Notes: a model not told the origin generated them from the sequence alone. Positions 15,824 through 24,605 are shown, counted from the stretch's first letter. The stretch: 64,000 nt of DNA from Fimenecus sp052298855 (GCA_052298855.1 DAVZXP010000001.1:124001-188000); one strand, 5' to 3'. Program-made: numbers and translations.

Positions 15824-17437
15824 ATGCTTAAAGGAATCGGCGCATCGCAAGGCTTCGGAATAGGTAAAGCTGTTGTTATAAAGGATATAAACCTCGATTA
15901 CTCATTTGTAAAATTTACCGATTCGGAGCATCAGAAAAAGCGTCTGCGCTCGGCAGTTGCCGACTTTTCCGACGAGACTAAAGCGCTCGCTGCGGAGCTT
16001 AAAAAGAACGCAGGCGAAAAAGAGGCAGAGATACTCGAAGGACATCTTGTTATGCTTGAGGATCCGTTTATGCTCTCGCAGATGGAGGAGGCAATCGACA
16101 ACGGCTCTGTTGCCGAAGCGGCGGCAGACAGCGTATGCACAATGTTCATTGATATGTTTTCGGGCGTTGACGACGAGCTTATACGTCAGCGTGCCTCGGA
16201 CGTAAAGGACATACGGGACAGCCTGTTGCGTATTCTTTTGGGTATAAAAAGCGTGGATATTTCAGCCGTACCTAAAGGCTCTGTTCTCATCGCAAAGGAC
16301 TTTACCCCGTCTATGACCTCGCAGATAAACAAGGAAAACGTTTCCGCAATTATCACAGAGGTCGGCGGCGTTACGAGCCACAGCGCAATACTCGCCCGTG
16401 CAATGGGTATCCCCGCAGTCTTGTCGGTTGTAAATGCGGTTGAAAAAATTTCAGACGGCGAAATGCTTATTGCCGACGGCTTCAAGGGCAAGGTATTTAC
16501 CGACCCCACGGAAGCGGAGCTTAAAGAATACAGGGATAAGCAAGCGGCATATCTCAAGGAAAAAGAGAGCCTCAACGAATACTTCTCAAAGGAAACCGTC
16601 ACTAAATCGGGCGTCAAAAAGCGTGTCTACGGCAATATCGGCAAGGCGGAGGACGCACAAAACGTACTGCAAAACGGCGGCGAAGGTATCGGACTTTTCA
16701 GAACGGAATTTCTGTTTATGGACAGAACTTCTCTCCCGACCGAGCAAGAGCAATATGAAGCCTATTCGACTGTTGCAAAGACAATGGACGGCAAAGAGGT
16801 TATAATCCGCACGCTCGATATCGGCGGAGACAAGGCGATAGATTACCTTAAAATCGAAAAAGAGGACAACCCGTTCCTCGGACACCGTGCGGTAAGATAC
16901 TGTCTTGATAATCCTAAAATTTTCAAAACTCAGCTTCGTGCAATTCTCCGTGCCGCAGTTTTCGGGGATATAAAGGTTATGCTTCCGCTTGTAACAACGC
17001 TTGACGAGGTTCGCAAAGCAAAAGGTCTTATCGAAGAGTGCAAAAACGAGCTTAAGGACGACGGACTCAGGTTTGCCGACATTCCCGTAGGCGTTATGAT
17101 TGAAACTCCGTCGGCGGCGATTATTTCGGATTTGCTTGCAAAAGAGGTTGCGTTTTTCTCCATAGGAACAAACGACCTTACCGGCTATACTATGGCTGTT
17201 GACAGAGGGAATGCGGCTGTTTCCGAGCTGTATGACCCGACTCAGCCTGCGGTGCTTCGCCTTATCGAAGCGACAATCAAAAATGCCAAAAAAGCAGGCA
17301 TACCCGTCGGAATGTGCGGAGAAGCGGCAGCCGACACACGTCTTATTCAAAAGCTTTGCGAATGGGGACTTGACGAATTCTCGGTAACGCCCTCCTCAAT
17401 TTTACACACAAGAAAAATCATATGCGAATGTGAATAA
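15824..17437 (+). CDS. ptsI: PTS enzyme I (phosphoenolpyruvate-protein phosphotransferase)
   Basis: A 537-residue enzyme I. The N-terminal HPr-binding domain starts LKGIGASQGFGIGKAVV. The phospho-His site is TEVGGVTSHSAILARAMGIP. The C-terminal PEP-binding barrel has GEGIGLFRTEFLFMDR, VIIRTLDIGGDKAIDYL, FLGHRAVRYCL and FFSIGTNDLTGYTMAVDR; the C-terminal Cys lies in VGMCGEAAAD. Length is slightly below the usual ~570. The ATG at 15824 is chosen over the GTG at 15815 for its spacing to AAAGGG. It is the last gene of the fru operon, followed by a terminator. Confidence 0.95.
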   Translation: MLKGIGASQGFGIGKAVVIKDINLDYSFVKFTDSEHQKKRLRSAVADFSDETKALAAELKKNAGEKEAEILEGHLVMLEDPFMLSQMEEAIDNGSVAEAAADSVCTMFIDMFSGVDDELIRQRASDVKDIRDSLLRILLGIKSVDISAVPKGSVLIAKDFTPSMTSQINKENVSAIITEVGGVTSHSAILARAMGIPAVLSVVNAVEKISDGEMLIADGFKGKVFTDPTEAELKEYRDKQAAYLKEKESLNEYFSKETVTKSGVKKRVYGNIGKAEDAQNVLQNGGEGIGLFRTEFLFMDRTSLPTEQEQYEAYSTVAKTMDGKEVIIRTLDIGGDKAIDYLKIEKEDNPFLGHRAVRYCLDNPKIFKTQLRAILRAAVFGDIKVMLPLVTTLDEVRKAKGLIEECKNELKDDGLRFADIPVGVMIETPSAAIISDLLAKEVAFFSIGTNDLTGYTMAVDRGNAAVSELYDPTQPAVLRLIEATIKNAKKAGIPVGMCGEAAADTRLIQKLCEWGLDEFSVTPSSILHTRKIICECE

Positions 17438-17478
17438 AATCAAGAAACACGGCTTTTATTTCAGATAATCATATGTAC

Positions 17479-17527
17479 AATCCGTACAAAATCAACCAAA
17501 AGTTGACTCTGTGCGGATTTTTTTTGC
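17479..17527 (+). terminator. terminator of the fructose operon
   Basis: AATCCGTACA / TGTGCGGATT (10 bp with one G-T pair) encloses a second small stem TCAAC/GTTGA and is followed by eight or more T residues. Confidence 0.88.
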
Positions 17528-17585
17528 TTTTTTACTTTATAGTTGACGATTACTGTGGTAATATAGTAGGAAAGGGGTTGATTTT

Positions 17586-19019
17586 TTGGAAAGGTTTAAT
17601 TTCAGTATAATTAAAGAGCTTCGTCAGAAGAACGGAATGACTCAAAAAATGCTGAGCCAACAGCTCGGCATAAGCAACCGTGCGGTTTCAAAGTGGGAAA
17701 GCGGACTTTCACAACCGTCTGCTTCGCACATTTTCAGACTTGCGGAGATTTTCAATGTGCCTATGGACGCCTTTTACGAGCGTTCGCAGTCCGTTACGGT
17801 TAAGCCCGAGCCTACGGGTATGCTCTCAGTTACCGATATTTACAAAATCGGCAGAGGTCCGTCAAGCTCTCACACAATCGGCCCCGAAAGAGCGTGCGAA
17901 ATTATCAAAGAGAGAAACAAACAAGCCGATTATATCAAAGTTGTTTTATACGGCTCACTTGCAAAGACGGGCAAGGGACACGGGACAGATACCGTTATTC
18001 GCAAGACTCTCGCACCTGTGAAATGCGACGTTTGCTTTGATTTTTCGCAAAACGATCTCCCCCACCCCAACACAATGCTTTTCACCGCCTATAAAGACGG
18101 GAAAGAGATTAGCTCAAAAAGAGTTTTCAGCGTCGGCGGCGGCGATATTGTTTTCGAAAACGAGCCTATTTCACAGAAAAGTATGGTTTACCGACACACA
18201 AAATTCAATGAAATTGCACAATACTGTCAGGCAAGGCAAATTCGCCTTTGGGAATATGTCGAGGAAAACGAGGGTGACGGCTTCGAGGAATATATGAAAA
18301 CCGTATGGGATGCTATGAAGCACTCCATTCAAAACGGATTGAATGACGAGGGAATTTTGCCGGGCGGACTCAATATTCAGAAAAAAGCTAAAACGCTTTA
18401 CAATAATCAGCACATAGACGAAAAAGCCGAAACAAGGGAGAACAGAATAGTTTGCTCCTATGCCTTTGCAATCGGAGAGCAAAACGCCTCGGGCGAAACG
18501 ATAGTTACAGCTCCGACCTGCGGTGCGGCGGGTGTTTTGCCTGCGGTTTTGTACTATCAGCAGAGAAAAAACGGCTTTGGCGACGCACAGATAATCAAGG
18601 CTCTTATGACAGCAGGGCTTATCGGCAATCTCATCAAGACAAATGCGTCAATTTCGGGTGCGGAATGCGGTTGTCAGGCGGAAATCGGAAGTGCCTGCGC
18701 TATGGCGGCTGCGGCATTGTCGGAGCTTTTTGAATTGAGCATTGACAAGATTGAATATGCGGCAGAAATTGCAATTGAGCACCATTTAGGTCTTACCTGC
18801 GACCCGATTTGCGGACTTGTTCAAATTCCGTGCATTGAGCGTAACGCAGTTGCGGCAATGAGGGCAATAAACGCCGTAAATCTTTCAAGCTTCCTTTGGA
18901 ACACAAGAAAAATCTCACTCGACAGCGTTATTCGCACAATGAAGGAAACGGGACTTGACTTGTCGTCCGAATACAAAGAAACCTCAGAGGGCGGACTTGC
19001 AAAAATCAAATTAAAATAA
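17586..19019 (+). CDS. L-serine dehydratase (Fe-S) fused to an XRE-type HTH
   Basis: A 477-residue fusion. Residues 1-60 are a complete XRE/Cro HTH (IIKELRQKNGMTQKMLSQQL, GISNRAVSKWESGLSQPSAS). From about residue 78 (MLSVTDIYKIGRGPSSSHT) the single-chain iron-sulfur L-serine ammonia-lyase begins, with beta-type N-terminal part and alpha-type catalytic part. Cluster cysteines appear in TAPTCGAAGVLPAV, SGAECGCQAEIGSACAMAAA and TCDPICGLVQIPCIERN. It deaminates serine to pyruvate and ammonia. The fusion suggests a DNA-binding enzyme or autoregulator. Start is TTG at 17586, with GAAAGGGG upstream; no ATG is available before the HTH. Confidence 0.9.
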   Translation: MERFNFSIIKELRQKNGMTQKMLSQQLGISNRAVSKWESGLSQPSASHIFRLAEIFNVPMDAFYERSQSVTVKPEPTGMLSVTDIYKIGRGPSSSHTIGPERACEIIKERNKQADYIKVVLYGSLAKTGKGHGTDTVIRKTLAPVKCDVCFDFSQNDLPHPNTMLFTAYKDGKEISSKRVFSVGGGDIVFENEPISQKSMVYRHTKFNEIAQYCQARQIRLWEYVEENEGDGFEEYMKTVWDAMKHSIQNGLNDEGILPGGLNIQKKAKTLYNNQHIDEKAETRENRIVCSYAFAIGEQNASGETIVTAPTCGAAGVLPAVLYYQQRKNGFGDAQIIKALMTAGLIGNLIKTNASISGAECGCQAEIGSACAMAAAALSELFELSIDKIEYAAEIAIEHHLGLTCDPICGLVQIPCIERNAVAAMRAINAVNLSSFLWNTRKISLDSVIRTMKETGLDLSSEYKETSEGGLAKIKLK

Positions 19020-19024
19020 ACACA

Positions 19025-19056
19025 ACGGCAATATTTTGCGGAATATTGCCGTTTTT
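19025..19056 (+). terminator. terminator after serine dehydratase
   Basis: An 11-bp perfect stem ACGGCAATATT / AATATTGCCGT with a six-base loop is followed by TTTTTC. Confidence 0.9.
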
Positions 19057-19167
19057 CTTTGGGAACTTTTTCCGACGATTTTTGAAATGTTCATTACGAG
19101 TTCATTATTATACAGTATAATTATAATAATATTGAAAATATAAATCCAATATAAAAGAGGTGACCGA

Positions 19168-20706
19168 ATGACAGATCGCCGCATCAAAAACAAATACATT
19201 ATGATTAGCGAAAAGCTATCGGAGGCGGCAAAAAGCGTAATTCCGATTGTTGCCGTTGTCCTTGTGCTCTCGCTTACAATAGCTCCCATACCGACAGATC
19301 TTATGCTGAGTTTTCTTCTCGGCACATTGTTTCTCGTTCTCGGTATGGGTCTTTTTTCTCTCGGTGCAGAAATGTCTATGACGCCCATCGGCAGTAAAAT
19401 AGGCACGTCGCTTACCGCCACGAAAAATTTACCGCTGATACTGATTGTCAGCTTTGCTTTGGGCTTTGCCGTAACCGTAGCAGAGCCTGATTTGCAGGTG
19501 CTCGCACAAACCGTTCCGCACATTCCGAACAAGGTTTTAATTGTTACCGTTGGCGCAGGCGTCGGCTTTTTCCTCACGCTTTGTATGCTGAGAATTCTCA
19601 CAGGCGCAAAGCTTCGTTGGTTTTTAATCGCTTGCTATACGGTAGTTTTCGCTTTGGCGGCTTTTACAGACAAGGATTTTCTCGGTATCGCCTTTGATTC
19701 GGGCGGTGTTACGACAGGTCCTATGACAGTTCCGTTTATCCTTGCGTTCGGCGTGGGTGTTGCTCACTCACGAAGCGACAAGGACGCAGAGGCTGACAGC
19801 TTCGGTCTTGTCGCCCTTTGCTCGATAGGTCCCATTTTGTCGGTTTTGTTGCTCGGACTGTTCAGCTCGGGTGCGGATGCAACGGCGGAGTTTTCAACGG
19901 CGGTATATGACAGCACCGTTCATATAGGTCAGGCGTTTCTCTCGGAAATTCCTCATTACTTTTCCGAGGTTTCGCTCGCACTTATGCCGATTTTTATTAT
20001 TTTCTTACTGTTTCAAATCTTCTCTCTAAAGCTCTCAAAAAGAAAATTCACAAAAATTTTAATCGGCTTGCTTTACACCTATGTCGGTCTTGTTTTGTTC
20101 TTAACAGGTGTAAACGTTGGCTTCTCCTCGCTCGGTGCAGTGCTTGGAATTACACTCGCAGACGGCAAGCTTAAATATCTTGTTGTTCCGATTGCCGCTA
20201 TACTCGGCTGGTTTGTCATTTCCGCAGAGCCTGCCGTAGCCGTACTTGAAAAGCAAATCGAAGAGGTCAGCGCAGGCGCAATCTCGGGCAAAAGCATCAA
20301 GCTCGGGCTTTCTGTCGCAATTTCCGTGGCAATGGCAATTTCGGCGCTTCGTGTTATAACGGGAATTTCGCTTATGTGGTTTTTAATTCCCGGATATGTG
20401 ATTTCGCTGCTGCTCTCGTTCTTCGTTCCCGATATTTACACGGCAATTGCGTTTGACTCTGGCGGTGTTGCCTCAGGGCCTATGACGGCAACCTTTATGC
20501 TTCAGTTTATAATCGGCGTATGCAGTGCTTTCGGCGGAAATATTCTCCGTGACGCATTCGGTCTTGTGGCATTGGTTGCCATGATGCCCCTGCTCACAAT
20601 TCAAGCTATCGGCTTTATTTCCGAGCGTAAGAGAAAAGAAGAAAATAATTTTGTTCCCGAAGAATACGACGACCTTGATATTATCGAGTTTTGGGAGGAG
20701 GCGTAG
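19168..20706 (+). CDS. DUF1538 membrane protein (tandem repeat)
   Basis: A 512-residue polytopic membrane protein with an internal duplication. IAFDSGGVTTGPMTVPFILA followed by SFGLVALCSIGPIL in the first half is repeated as IAFDSGGVASGPMTATFMLQ and DAFGLVALVAMMPLL in the second. This is the DUF1538 family, a putative transporter often encoded next to P-II-like proteins. About 12-14 hydrophobic helices are visible. AGAGGTGA precedes the ATG. The next gene starts 3 bases after its stop and encodes a P-II-like protein, so the pair likely works as transporter plus regulator. The substrate is unknown. Confidence 0.85.
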   Translation: MTDRRIKNKYIMISEKLSEAAKSVIPIVAVVLVLSLTIAPIPTDLMLSFLLGTLFLVLGMGLFSLGAEMSMTPIGSKIGTSLTATKNLPLILIVSFALGFAVTVAEPDLQVLAQTVPHIPNKVLIVTVGAGVGFFLTLCMLRILTGAKLRWFLIACYTVVFALAAFTDKDFLGIAFDSGGVTTGPMTVPFILAFGVGVAHSRSDKDAEADSFGLVALCSIGPILSVLLLGLFSSGADATAEFSTAVYDSTVHIGQAFLSEIPHYFSEVSLALMPIFIIFLLFQIFSLKLSKRKFTKILIGLLYTYVGLVLFLTGVNVGFSSLGAVLGITLADGKLKYLVVPIAAILGWFVISAEPAVAVLEKQIEEVSAGAISGKSIKLGLSVAISVAMAISALRVITGISLMWFLIPGYVISLLLSFFVPDIYTAIAFDSGGVASGPMTATFMLQFIIGVCSAFGGNILRDAFGLVALVAMMPLLTIQAIGFISERKRKEENNFVPEEYDDLDIIEFWEEA

Positions 20707-20708
20707 TT

Positions 20709-21371
20709 TTGGAATACATTATATCCGTAGTTTCGCCCGACGATGTGAAAGAACTTTCCAAAATACACAAGCAGATGAACGTTCCGATTTTTCTGACAGT
20801 TTTCGGTCATGGAACAGCTGTTCAAAGTATGCTTGATTTGTTGGGCATAGACTCAAACGAGCGACGCATAGTAATCGCTGTCGCAAATTCCGAAAAAGCG
20901 GAGAAATTGATAAAAGAAATTAAACGTCGCCTCTATATAGGCGTTCCCGGACACGGCATAGTGGTTTCCGTGCCGATAAAAAGTATAGGCGGAGGTAAAA
21001 GCATGAGCATTTTAAGTGAAGGCGAAATGCCGAAAAAGGAGCTTCCAAAAACAAGTGCAAACTATGAATTGATCGTAGCCGTCGCAAATGAGGGCAGAAC
21101 AGATACGGTTATGAACGCAGCCCGTGCGGCGGGTGCGGCAGGCGGAACTGTAATACACGGAAAAGGCACCGCTTCCGAAGAAGCGGCACACTTTTTCAAC
21201 ATCTCCATAGCAAGTGAAAAGGAAATGATATTTATTGTTTCTAAAAAAGAGCAGAAAGCGGAGATAATGCGTTCCGTTCTTGAAAAAGCAGGTCCGGGTA
21301 CAGAAGCCGGAGCAGTCCTTTTCTCACTCCCCGTAACCTCGGTTGAGGGTTTCGGACTGTTTGAGGACTAA
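20709..21371 (+). CDS. tandem P-II-like regulatory protein
   Basis: A 220-residue soluble protein of two P-II-like (GlnB-fold) repeats. The first (residues 1-100: LEYIISVVSPDDVKELSKIH, VFGHGTAVQSMLDLLGI) is divergent. The second (about 115-215: YELIVAVANEGRTDTVMNAA, AGGTVIHGKGTASEE, EKEMIFIVSKKEQKAEIM) is closer to the P-II core, including the T-loop region. The TTG at 20709 is taken as start with GGGAGG upstream; it begins 3 bases after the DUF1538 gene. It probably gates the adjacent transporter in response to a small ligand. Confidence 0.85.
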   Translation: MEYIISVVSPDDVKELSKIHKQMNVPIFLTVFGHGTAVQSMLDLLGIDSNERRIVIAVANSEKAEKLIKEIKRRLYIGVPGHGIVVSVPIKSIGGGKSMSILSEGEMPKKELPKTSANYELIVAVANEGRTDTVMNAARAAGAAGGTVIHGKGTASEEAAHFFNISIASEKEMIFIVSKKEQKAEIMRSVLEKAGPGTEAGAVLFSLPVTSVEGFGLFED

Positions 21372-21381
21372 AACGAGCCTG

Positions 21382-21468
21382 TTATCTTTTCTTATATAGC
21401 ACAAACTCGGGATTTTCCCTGCTGACAATGCTGACCTCCAGCGGCATACCGCAGCATTGGCAAATCAT
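21382..21468 (-). CDS. possible 28-residue zinc-ribbon mini-ORF
   Basis: On the minus strand a short frame starts MICQCCGMPLEVSIVSRENP and stops after 28 codons. CQCCGMPL is the usual opening of a family of small zinc-ribbon proteins, but the remaining Cys pairs are missing and no ribosome site is visible. It may be a decayed fragment in the spacer between the P-II gene and the XRE-AbrB gene, or chance. Confidence 0.25.
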   Translation of the reverse strand: MICQCCGMPLEVSIVSRENPEFVLYKKR

Positions 21469-21475
21469 CCGTCTT

Positions 21476-21508
21476 AAACAAGCAACTGACTGTTGCTTGT
21501 TTTTTTTA
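21476..21508 (+). terminator. terminator after the DUF1538/P-II pair
   Basis: An 11-bp perfect stem AAACAAGCAAC / GTTGCTTGTTT with a five-base loop is followed by a long T-run. Confidence 0.92.
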
Positions 21509-21617
21509 TGCCACGCAGTTGAAATTAACATAAAAAATACTTTTCTGACAAGCTTGTATGGTGGAAAAACCTTTTTGTTGATATTATAATTATAACAAAG
21601 TTAAGGAGGCAAACAAA

Positions 21618-22058
21618 ATGTTAGCTGATAATTTGGTCATACTCAGAAATATTAAAGGATTGACTCAAGAGAACGTCGCCGAAGCCATAGGAATTTCCCG
21701 TCAATCTTATTCAAAATGGGAGCAAGGCGAAACAATTCCCGACGTAGACAAATGCGACAAATTAGCCAAATTCTACGGAGTTACGATTGACTCCCTTGTA
21801 AATCAATCCGATAAAATCGGAAACGTGAAAATTGCACCTGCACCTATAGGCAAGCACATTTGGGGAACGGTCACAATCGGCACCAAAGGGCAAATTGTCA
21901 TTCCGAAGGCGGCAAGAGACGTCTTTAACCTGAAGGACGGCGACAGAGTTGTCGTTCTCGGAGACGAAAAAGAGGGAATTGCACTTGTTAAGGCAGAGAT
22001 ATTTGAAGAAAAAATGCAAGAAGCGTTAAAATTAAGTCAACGGGCATTATTTGAATAA
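21618..22058 (+). CDS. XRE HTH - AbrB/SpoVT domain regulator
   Basis: A 146-residue transcription regulator with two DNA-binding modules. Residues 5-62 are an XRE HTH (NLVILRNIKGLTQENVAEAI, GISRQSYSKWEQGETIPDVD). Residues 83-127 are an AbrB/SpoVT swapped-hairpin domain (WGTVTIGTKGQIVIPKAARD, FNLKDGDRVVVLGDE). A short helical tail follows. AAGGAGGC lies ahead of the ATG. It is probably autoregulatory and co-transcribed with the zinc-ribbon gene 18 bases downstream. Confidence 0.88.
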   Translation: MLADNLVILRNIKGLTQENVAEAIGISRQSYSKWEQGETIPDVDKCDKLAKFYGVTIDSLVNQSDKIGNVKIAPAPIGKHIWGTVTIGTKGQIVIPKAARDVFNLKDGDRVVVLGDEKEGIALVKAEIFEEKMQEALKLSQRALFE

Positions 22059-22076
22059 CAAAAGGAGACGATAATT

Positions 22077-22292
22077 ATGAAATGTCCTAAATGCGGAAAA
22101 GAAATGCGAGACGGTTATTTGTTTTGCAGTAAAGACGGTGCGTTCAGCTTTGCAAACGAAGTGCCGAGAGTTTTTGAAAATGCCAAAAATGCTGACGGCT
22201 TTGTTAAAATAACCGATATTAAAGCAAGCCGCCGCACCAAAATTCCGGCTTCGATATGCGAGGCTTGCAAAACCGTTACGTTCGATTATTAA
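22077..22292 (+). CDS. small zinc-ribbon protein (DUF6487-like)
   Basis: A 71-residue protein with two metal-binding Cys pairs: MKCPKCGKEMRDGYLFCSKD at the N-terminus and ASICEACKTVTFDY at the C-terminus. This is the layout of the PF20097/DUF6487 family. AAAGGAGA precedes the ATG. It forms a two-gene unit with the XRE-AbrB regulator; function unknown. Confidence 0.75.
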   Translation: MKCPKCGKEMRDGYLFCSKDGAFSFANEVPRVFENAKNADGFVKITDIKASRRTKIPASICEACKTVTFDY

Positions 22293-22317
22293 GGAATAAC
22301 TCCGCATAAAAAAGCTT

Positions 22318-22358
22318 AACCCCCGATACGCTTTTGCATTCGGGGGTTGTTGTTATTT
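22318..22358. terminator. bidirectional terminator
   Basis: The 9-bp GC-rich stem AACCCCCGA / TCGGGGGTT is flanked by T-rich sequence on the plus side and, read on minus, by CTTTTTTATG. It serves the zinc-ribbon gene and the convergent sulfatase-fold gene. Confidence 0.88.
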
Positions 22359-22378
22359 TTATTTAGATTGCTTTAGTT

Positions 22379-24235
22379 TTAATCATCTTTTCCTTTTTTG
22401 CCCAATACGCTCGACCAGTCTACAAGAATGTTTTCATTGTAGAAGTTGCTGCGCTTTTCAAGCTCGGCATTAACGAAATCAGTTCCGTCACGCTCAAAGA
22501 GAGTCGGAGTGTCAGAGAAGAGGTTTGTACCGATTCCGACCTTATCTCCGTCAAATTCAACACCGATGCTTGCGAGCATTGTCGGAAGCATATCAAATGT
22601 CGCCCACTCACGATTGTGGAAGCGATTCTCGGGAGCAGCTGCACATTTCGGAGCCGGATTAAGAATGAGATTAAAGCAGGTACGTCTGTAATTCGGATCA
22701 AAATCTCTAAAGAACGCCTGATCCATACTCAAATGGTCGCCGTTGATAACGATTGTTGTGTTCTCATAGAACGGCTGGCTCTGAATCCAACGGATAAACT
22801 TAGCAGCCTCTGCCTGACTGTAGAAAATTGCGTTTGCATAGGGTTTCTCAAACGGTGTGCTTGCCTTTTCCGAAAGATAACCGTCGGGGAAATGCGTGTC
22901 TGCCGTCTCCATTACGAAGTAGAACGGCTTGTCCTCATTTGCAAGACGGGTAAGCTCGTCCTTTGCAAATTCGTAGAGCTTATCGTCCTCATAGCCCCAC
23001 CATACATAGTAATCCTCGGGAATCATACCGTTATCGTGCGCATATTTCCAGTCCATTATTTTATAGTCGCCGTGCTGACGGAACAAATATTCAAGTCCGC
23101 CGAAAGCAGCCTCTGCACCGAACATAACAGTCTGATTATAGCCCTGCTCCTTTAATATATCGCCGAGTGTGGTAGCGCCGGGCAGGAAGTTGTCGGCAGA
23201 GCCGTAAGAGTTCGGGCTTGCGGGAACCTTCATAGGCAAGCCGCTGCACATATTAACCATTGACGCTATCGACCAGTTAGCACCCGTTGAGTTGGGGTTA
23301 CCGCCGAAGCCATTGGGAAGATCCGAGAAATTGTAGCCTTCTCTTGAGAGCTTTTCAAGCTCGGGCATAAGGTTTACGTCCATATATCCGCCAAGCTCCT
23401 TTGAGAAATAGGAGTTTTCCATGGACTCAAGGTAAATATGAATAAGATTACGCTTCTTCTCGGGGAAGGTCATATTTATCTTATTGGGATCGGCGAAATT
23501 TTCCTCAATATAAGGAGATTCGTCCATATATGCCGTATAGAGCTTTTTAAGCGAAAGCTTTTCAACGCCGAACATAATTCCGCTTGCAAGCATAAGAATT
23601 GAAAGGAAAAGCGCTACAAGACGTCTTGCAAGTCCCGAAAAAACAGTAAACTGCTTTTCATGAAGCTTGTATTTGATTTTCCTTGTCGAGAAAGCGAATA
23701 CGCAGAACAATATCGTTACCACAGCCGTTGTTAAAATCGGACCCTGGAACATTGTAATCATAACCTCATCGCTTGTTCCGCCCGTGTCGCCGTTGAGGTT
23801 GATAAGCATCTGATCGGGTGTAAGACCTGCAAAGGTCTCCGAAGCCCAAATCGAAGCCGTAACCGCAGCAGCCGAAAGTGCGGCAAAAAGTGCCGAGAAA
23901 ATGCGGAGTATCCAAGCGCCGACCTTGTGCTTCGGCTTTGCGTGTTCAAAGAAGATCACGCCCTCTGCAATTCCACGGCCGAACAGGAACACAAGTCCGA
24001 CAGCCAAAACAAAAGCAAAATACTTAAACGGATAAGAGCCGCTGTGCTGTGAAAATACAAACATATTCGGTATTTTAAGCACAAATGACATAAGTCCGAG
24101 CGCAGCCGCATTGCTTACGATCACATCACGTACAACCGCAAGTATGCATGACGAAGCAGTCTTTTTGCGAGTAAGCAAAAAAATGTCCGCAACGCTCAAA
24201 AGAATTCCTGCAAGAATTCCCATAAACCAAAACAT
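22379..24235 (-). CDS. LTA synthase/phosphoglycerol transferase-type membrane sulfatase-fold enzyme
   Basis: A 618-residue membrane enzyme. About five transmembrane helices fill the first ~210 residues; the extracellular alkaline-phosphatase/sulfatase-fold domain starts near residue 255 (NLIHIYLESMENSYFSKELG). The nucleophile region GGNPNSTGANWSIASMVNMC followed by SGLPM resembles OpgB/MdoB phosphoglycerol transferase I more than classical LtaS. Further metal-site blocks are ETADTHFPDGY and VINGDHLSMD. It probably moves phosphoglycerol groups onto a cell-surface glycan or lipid. Start at 24235 is set by AGAGGGA upstream. Confidence 0.82.
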   Translation of the reverse strand: MFWFMGILAGILLSVADIFLLTRKKTASSCILAVVRDVIVSNAAALGLMSFVLKIPNMFVFSQHSGSYPFKYFAFVLAVGLVFLFGRGIAEGVIFFEHAKPKHKVGAWILRIFSALFAALSAAAVTASIWASETFAGLTPDQMLINLNGDTGGTSDEVMITMFQGPILTTAVVTILFCVFAFSTRKIKYKLHEKQFTVFSGLARRLVALFLSILMLASGIMFGVEKLSLKKLYTAYMDESPYIEENFADPNKINMTFPEKKRNLIHIYLESMENSYFSKELGGYMDVNLMPELEKLSREGYNFSDLPNGFGGNPNSTGANWSIASMVNMCSGLPMKVPASPNSYGSADNFLPGATTLGDILKEQGYNQTVMFGAEAAFGGLEYLFRQHGDYKIMDWKYAHDNGMIPEDYYVWWGYEDDKLYEFAKDELTRLANEDKPFYFVMETADTHFPDGYLSEKASTPFEKPYANAIFYSQAEAAKFIRWIQSQPFYENTTIVINGDHLSMDQAFFRDFDPNYRRTCFNLILNPAPKCAAAPENRFHNREWATFDMLPTMLASIGVEFDGDKVGIGTNLFSDTPTLFERDGTDFVNAELEKRSNFYNENILVDWSSVLGKKGKDD

Positions 24236-24487
24236 ATAGATCCCTCTTTCATCACTTTGTAATAGTGATTTTACCATATTATAGTTTTATTTGCAAGCGT
24301 ATCACGTCGTAATTTGTTGAAAAAGGGCTAAATCGGTATGCCGTTAAAAGAAAAGCACCGTAAAAGCTTTAACTCTTACAGTGCCTTCGTCGCTTAAAAG
24401 TACACACACAGCAAAACGAACAGGATAAACAAGCTCCGTTCGCATTTTCAAGCTCGGCATATTTTTTATATAACAAGCCGTCCGTAA

Positions 24488-24571
24488 AATATGCATAAAA
24501 CGTCGTTTTTTTCGTATAATTCTGTTGTCAAATTGTACAAATATACATTATTCTTGAATAATTATGCATAA
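24488..24571 (+). promoter_or_regulatory. ARG-box-like sites upstream of argG
   Basis: TTGAATAATTATGCATAA at 24554-24571 is a near-palindrome of the ArgR/AhrC ARG-box type. A half-similar AATATGCATAAAA lies at about 24488-24500. Together with the position just ahead of the argG promoter they suggest arginine-dependent repression. The rest of 24278-24487 holds no gene that I can support. Confidence 0.6.
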
Positions 24572-24576
24572 AACAC

Positions 24577-24605
24577 TTGATTTTTATGTATTGACGTTGT
24601 ATAAT
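24577..24605 (+). promoter_or_regulatory. promoter of the arginine operon
   Basis: TTGATT (24577-24582), a 17-base spacer and TATAAT (24600-24605) lie 50 bases ahead of argG and just downstream of the ARG-box-like dyad. Confidence 0.8.

Noticed and set aside
16586..17350. A 254-codon minus-strand frame opposite ptsI
   Set aside because: It lies wholly within the well-conserved enzyme I gene and has no recognisable protein features.
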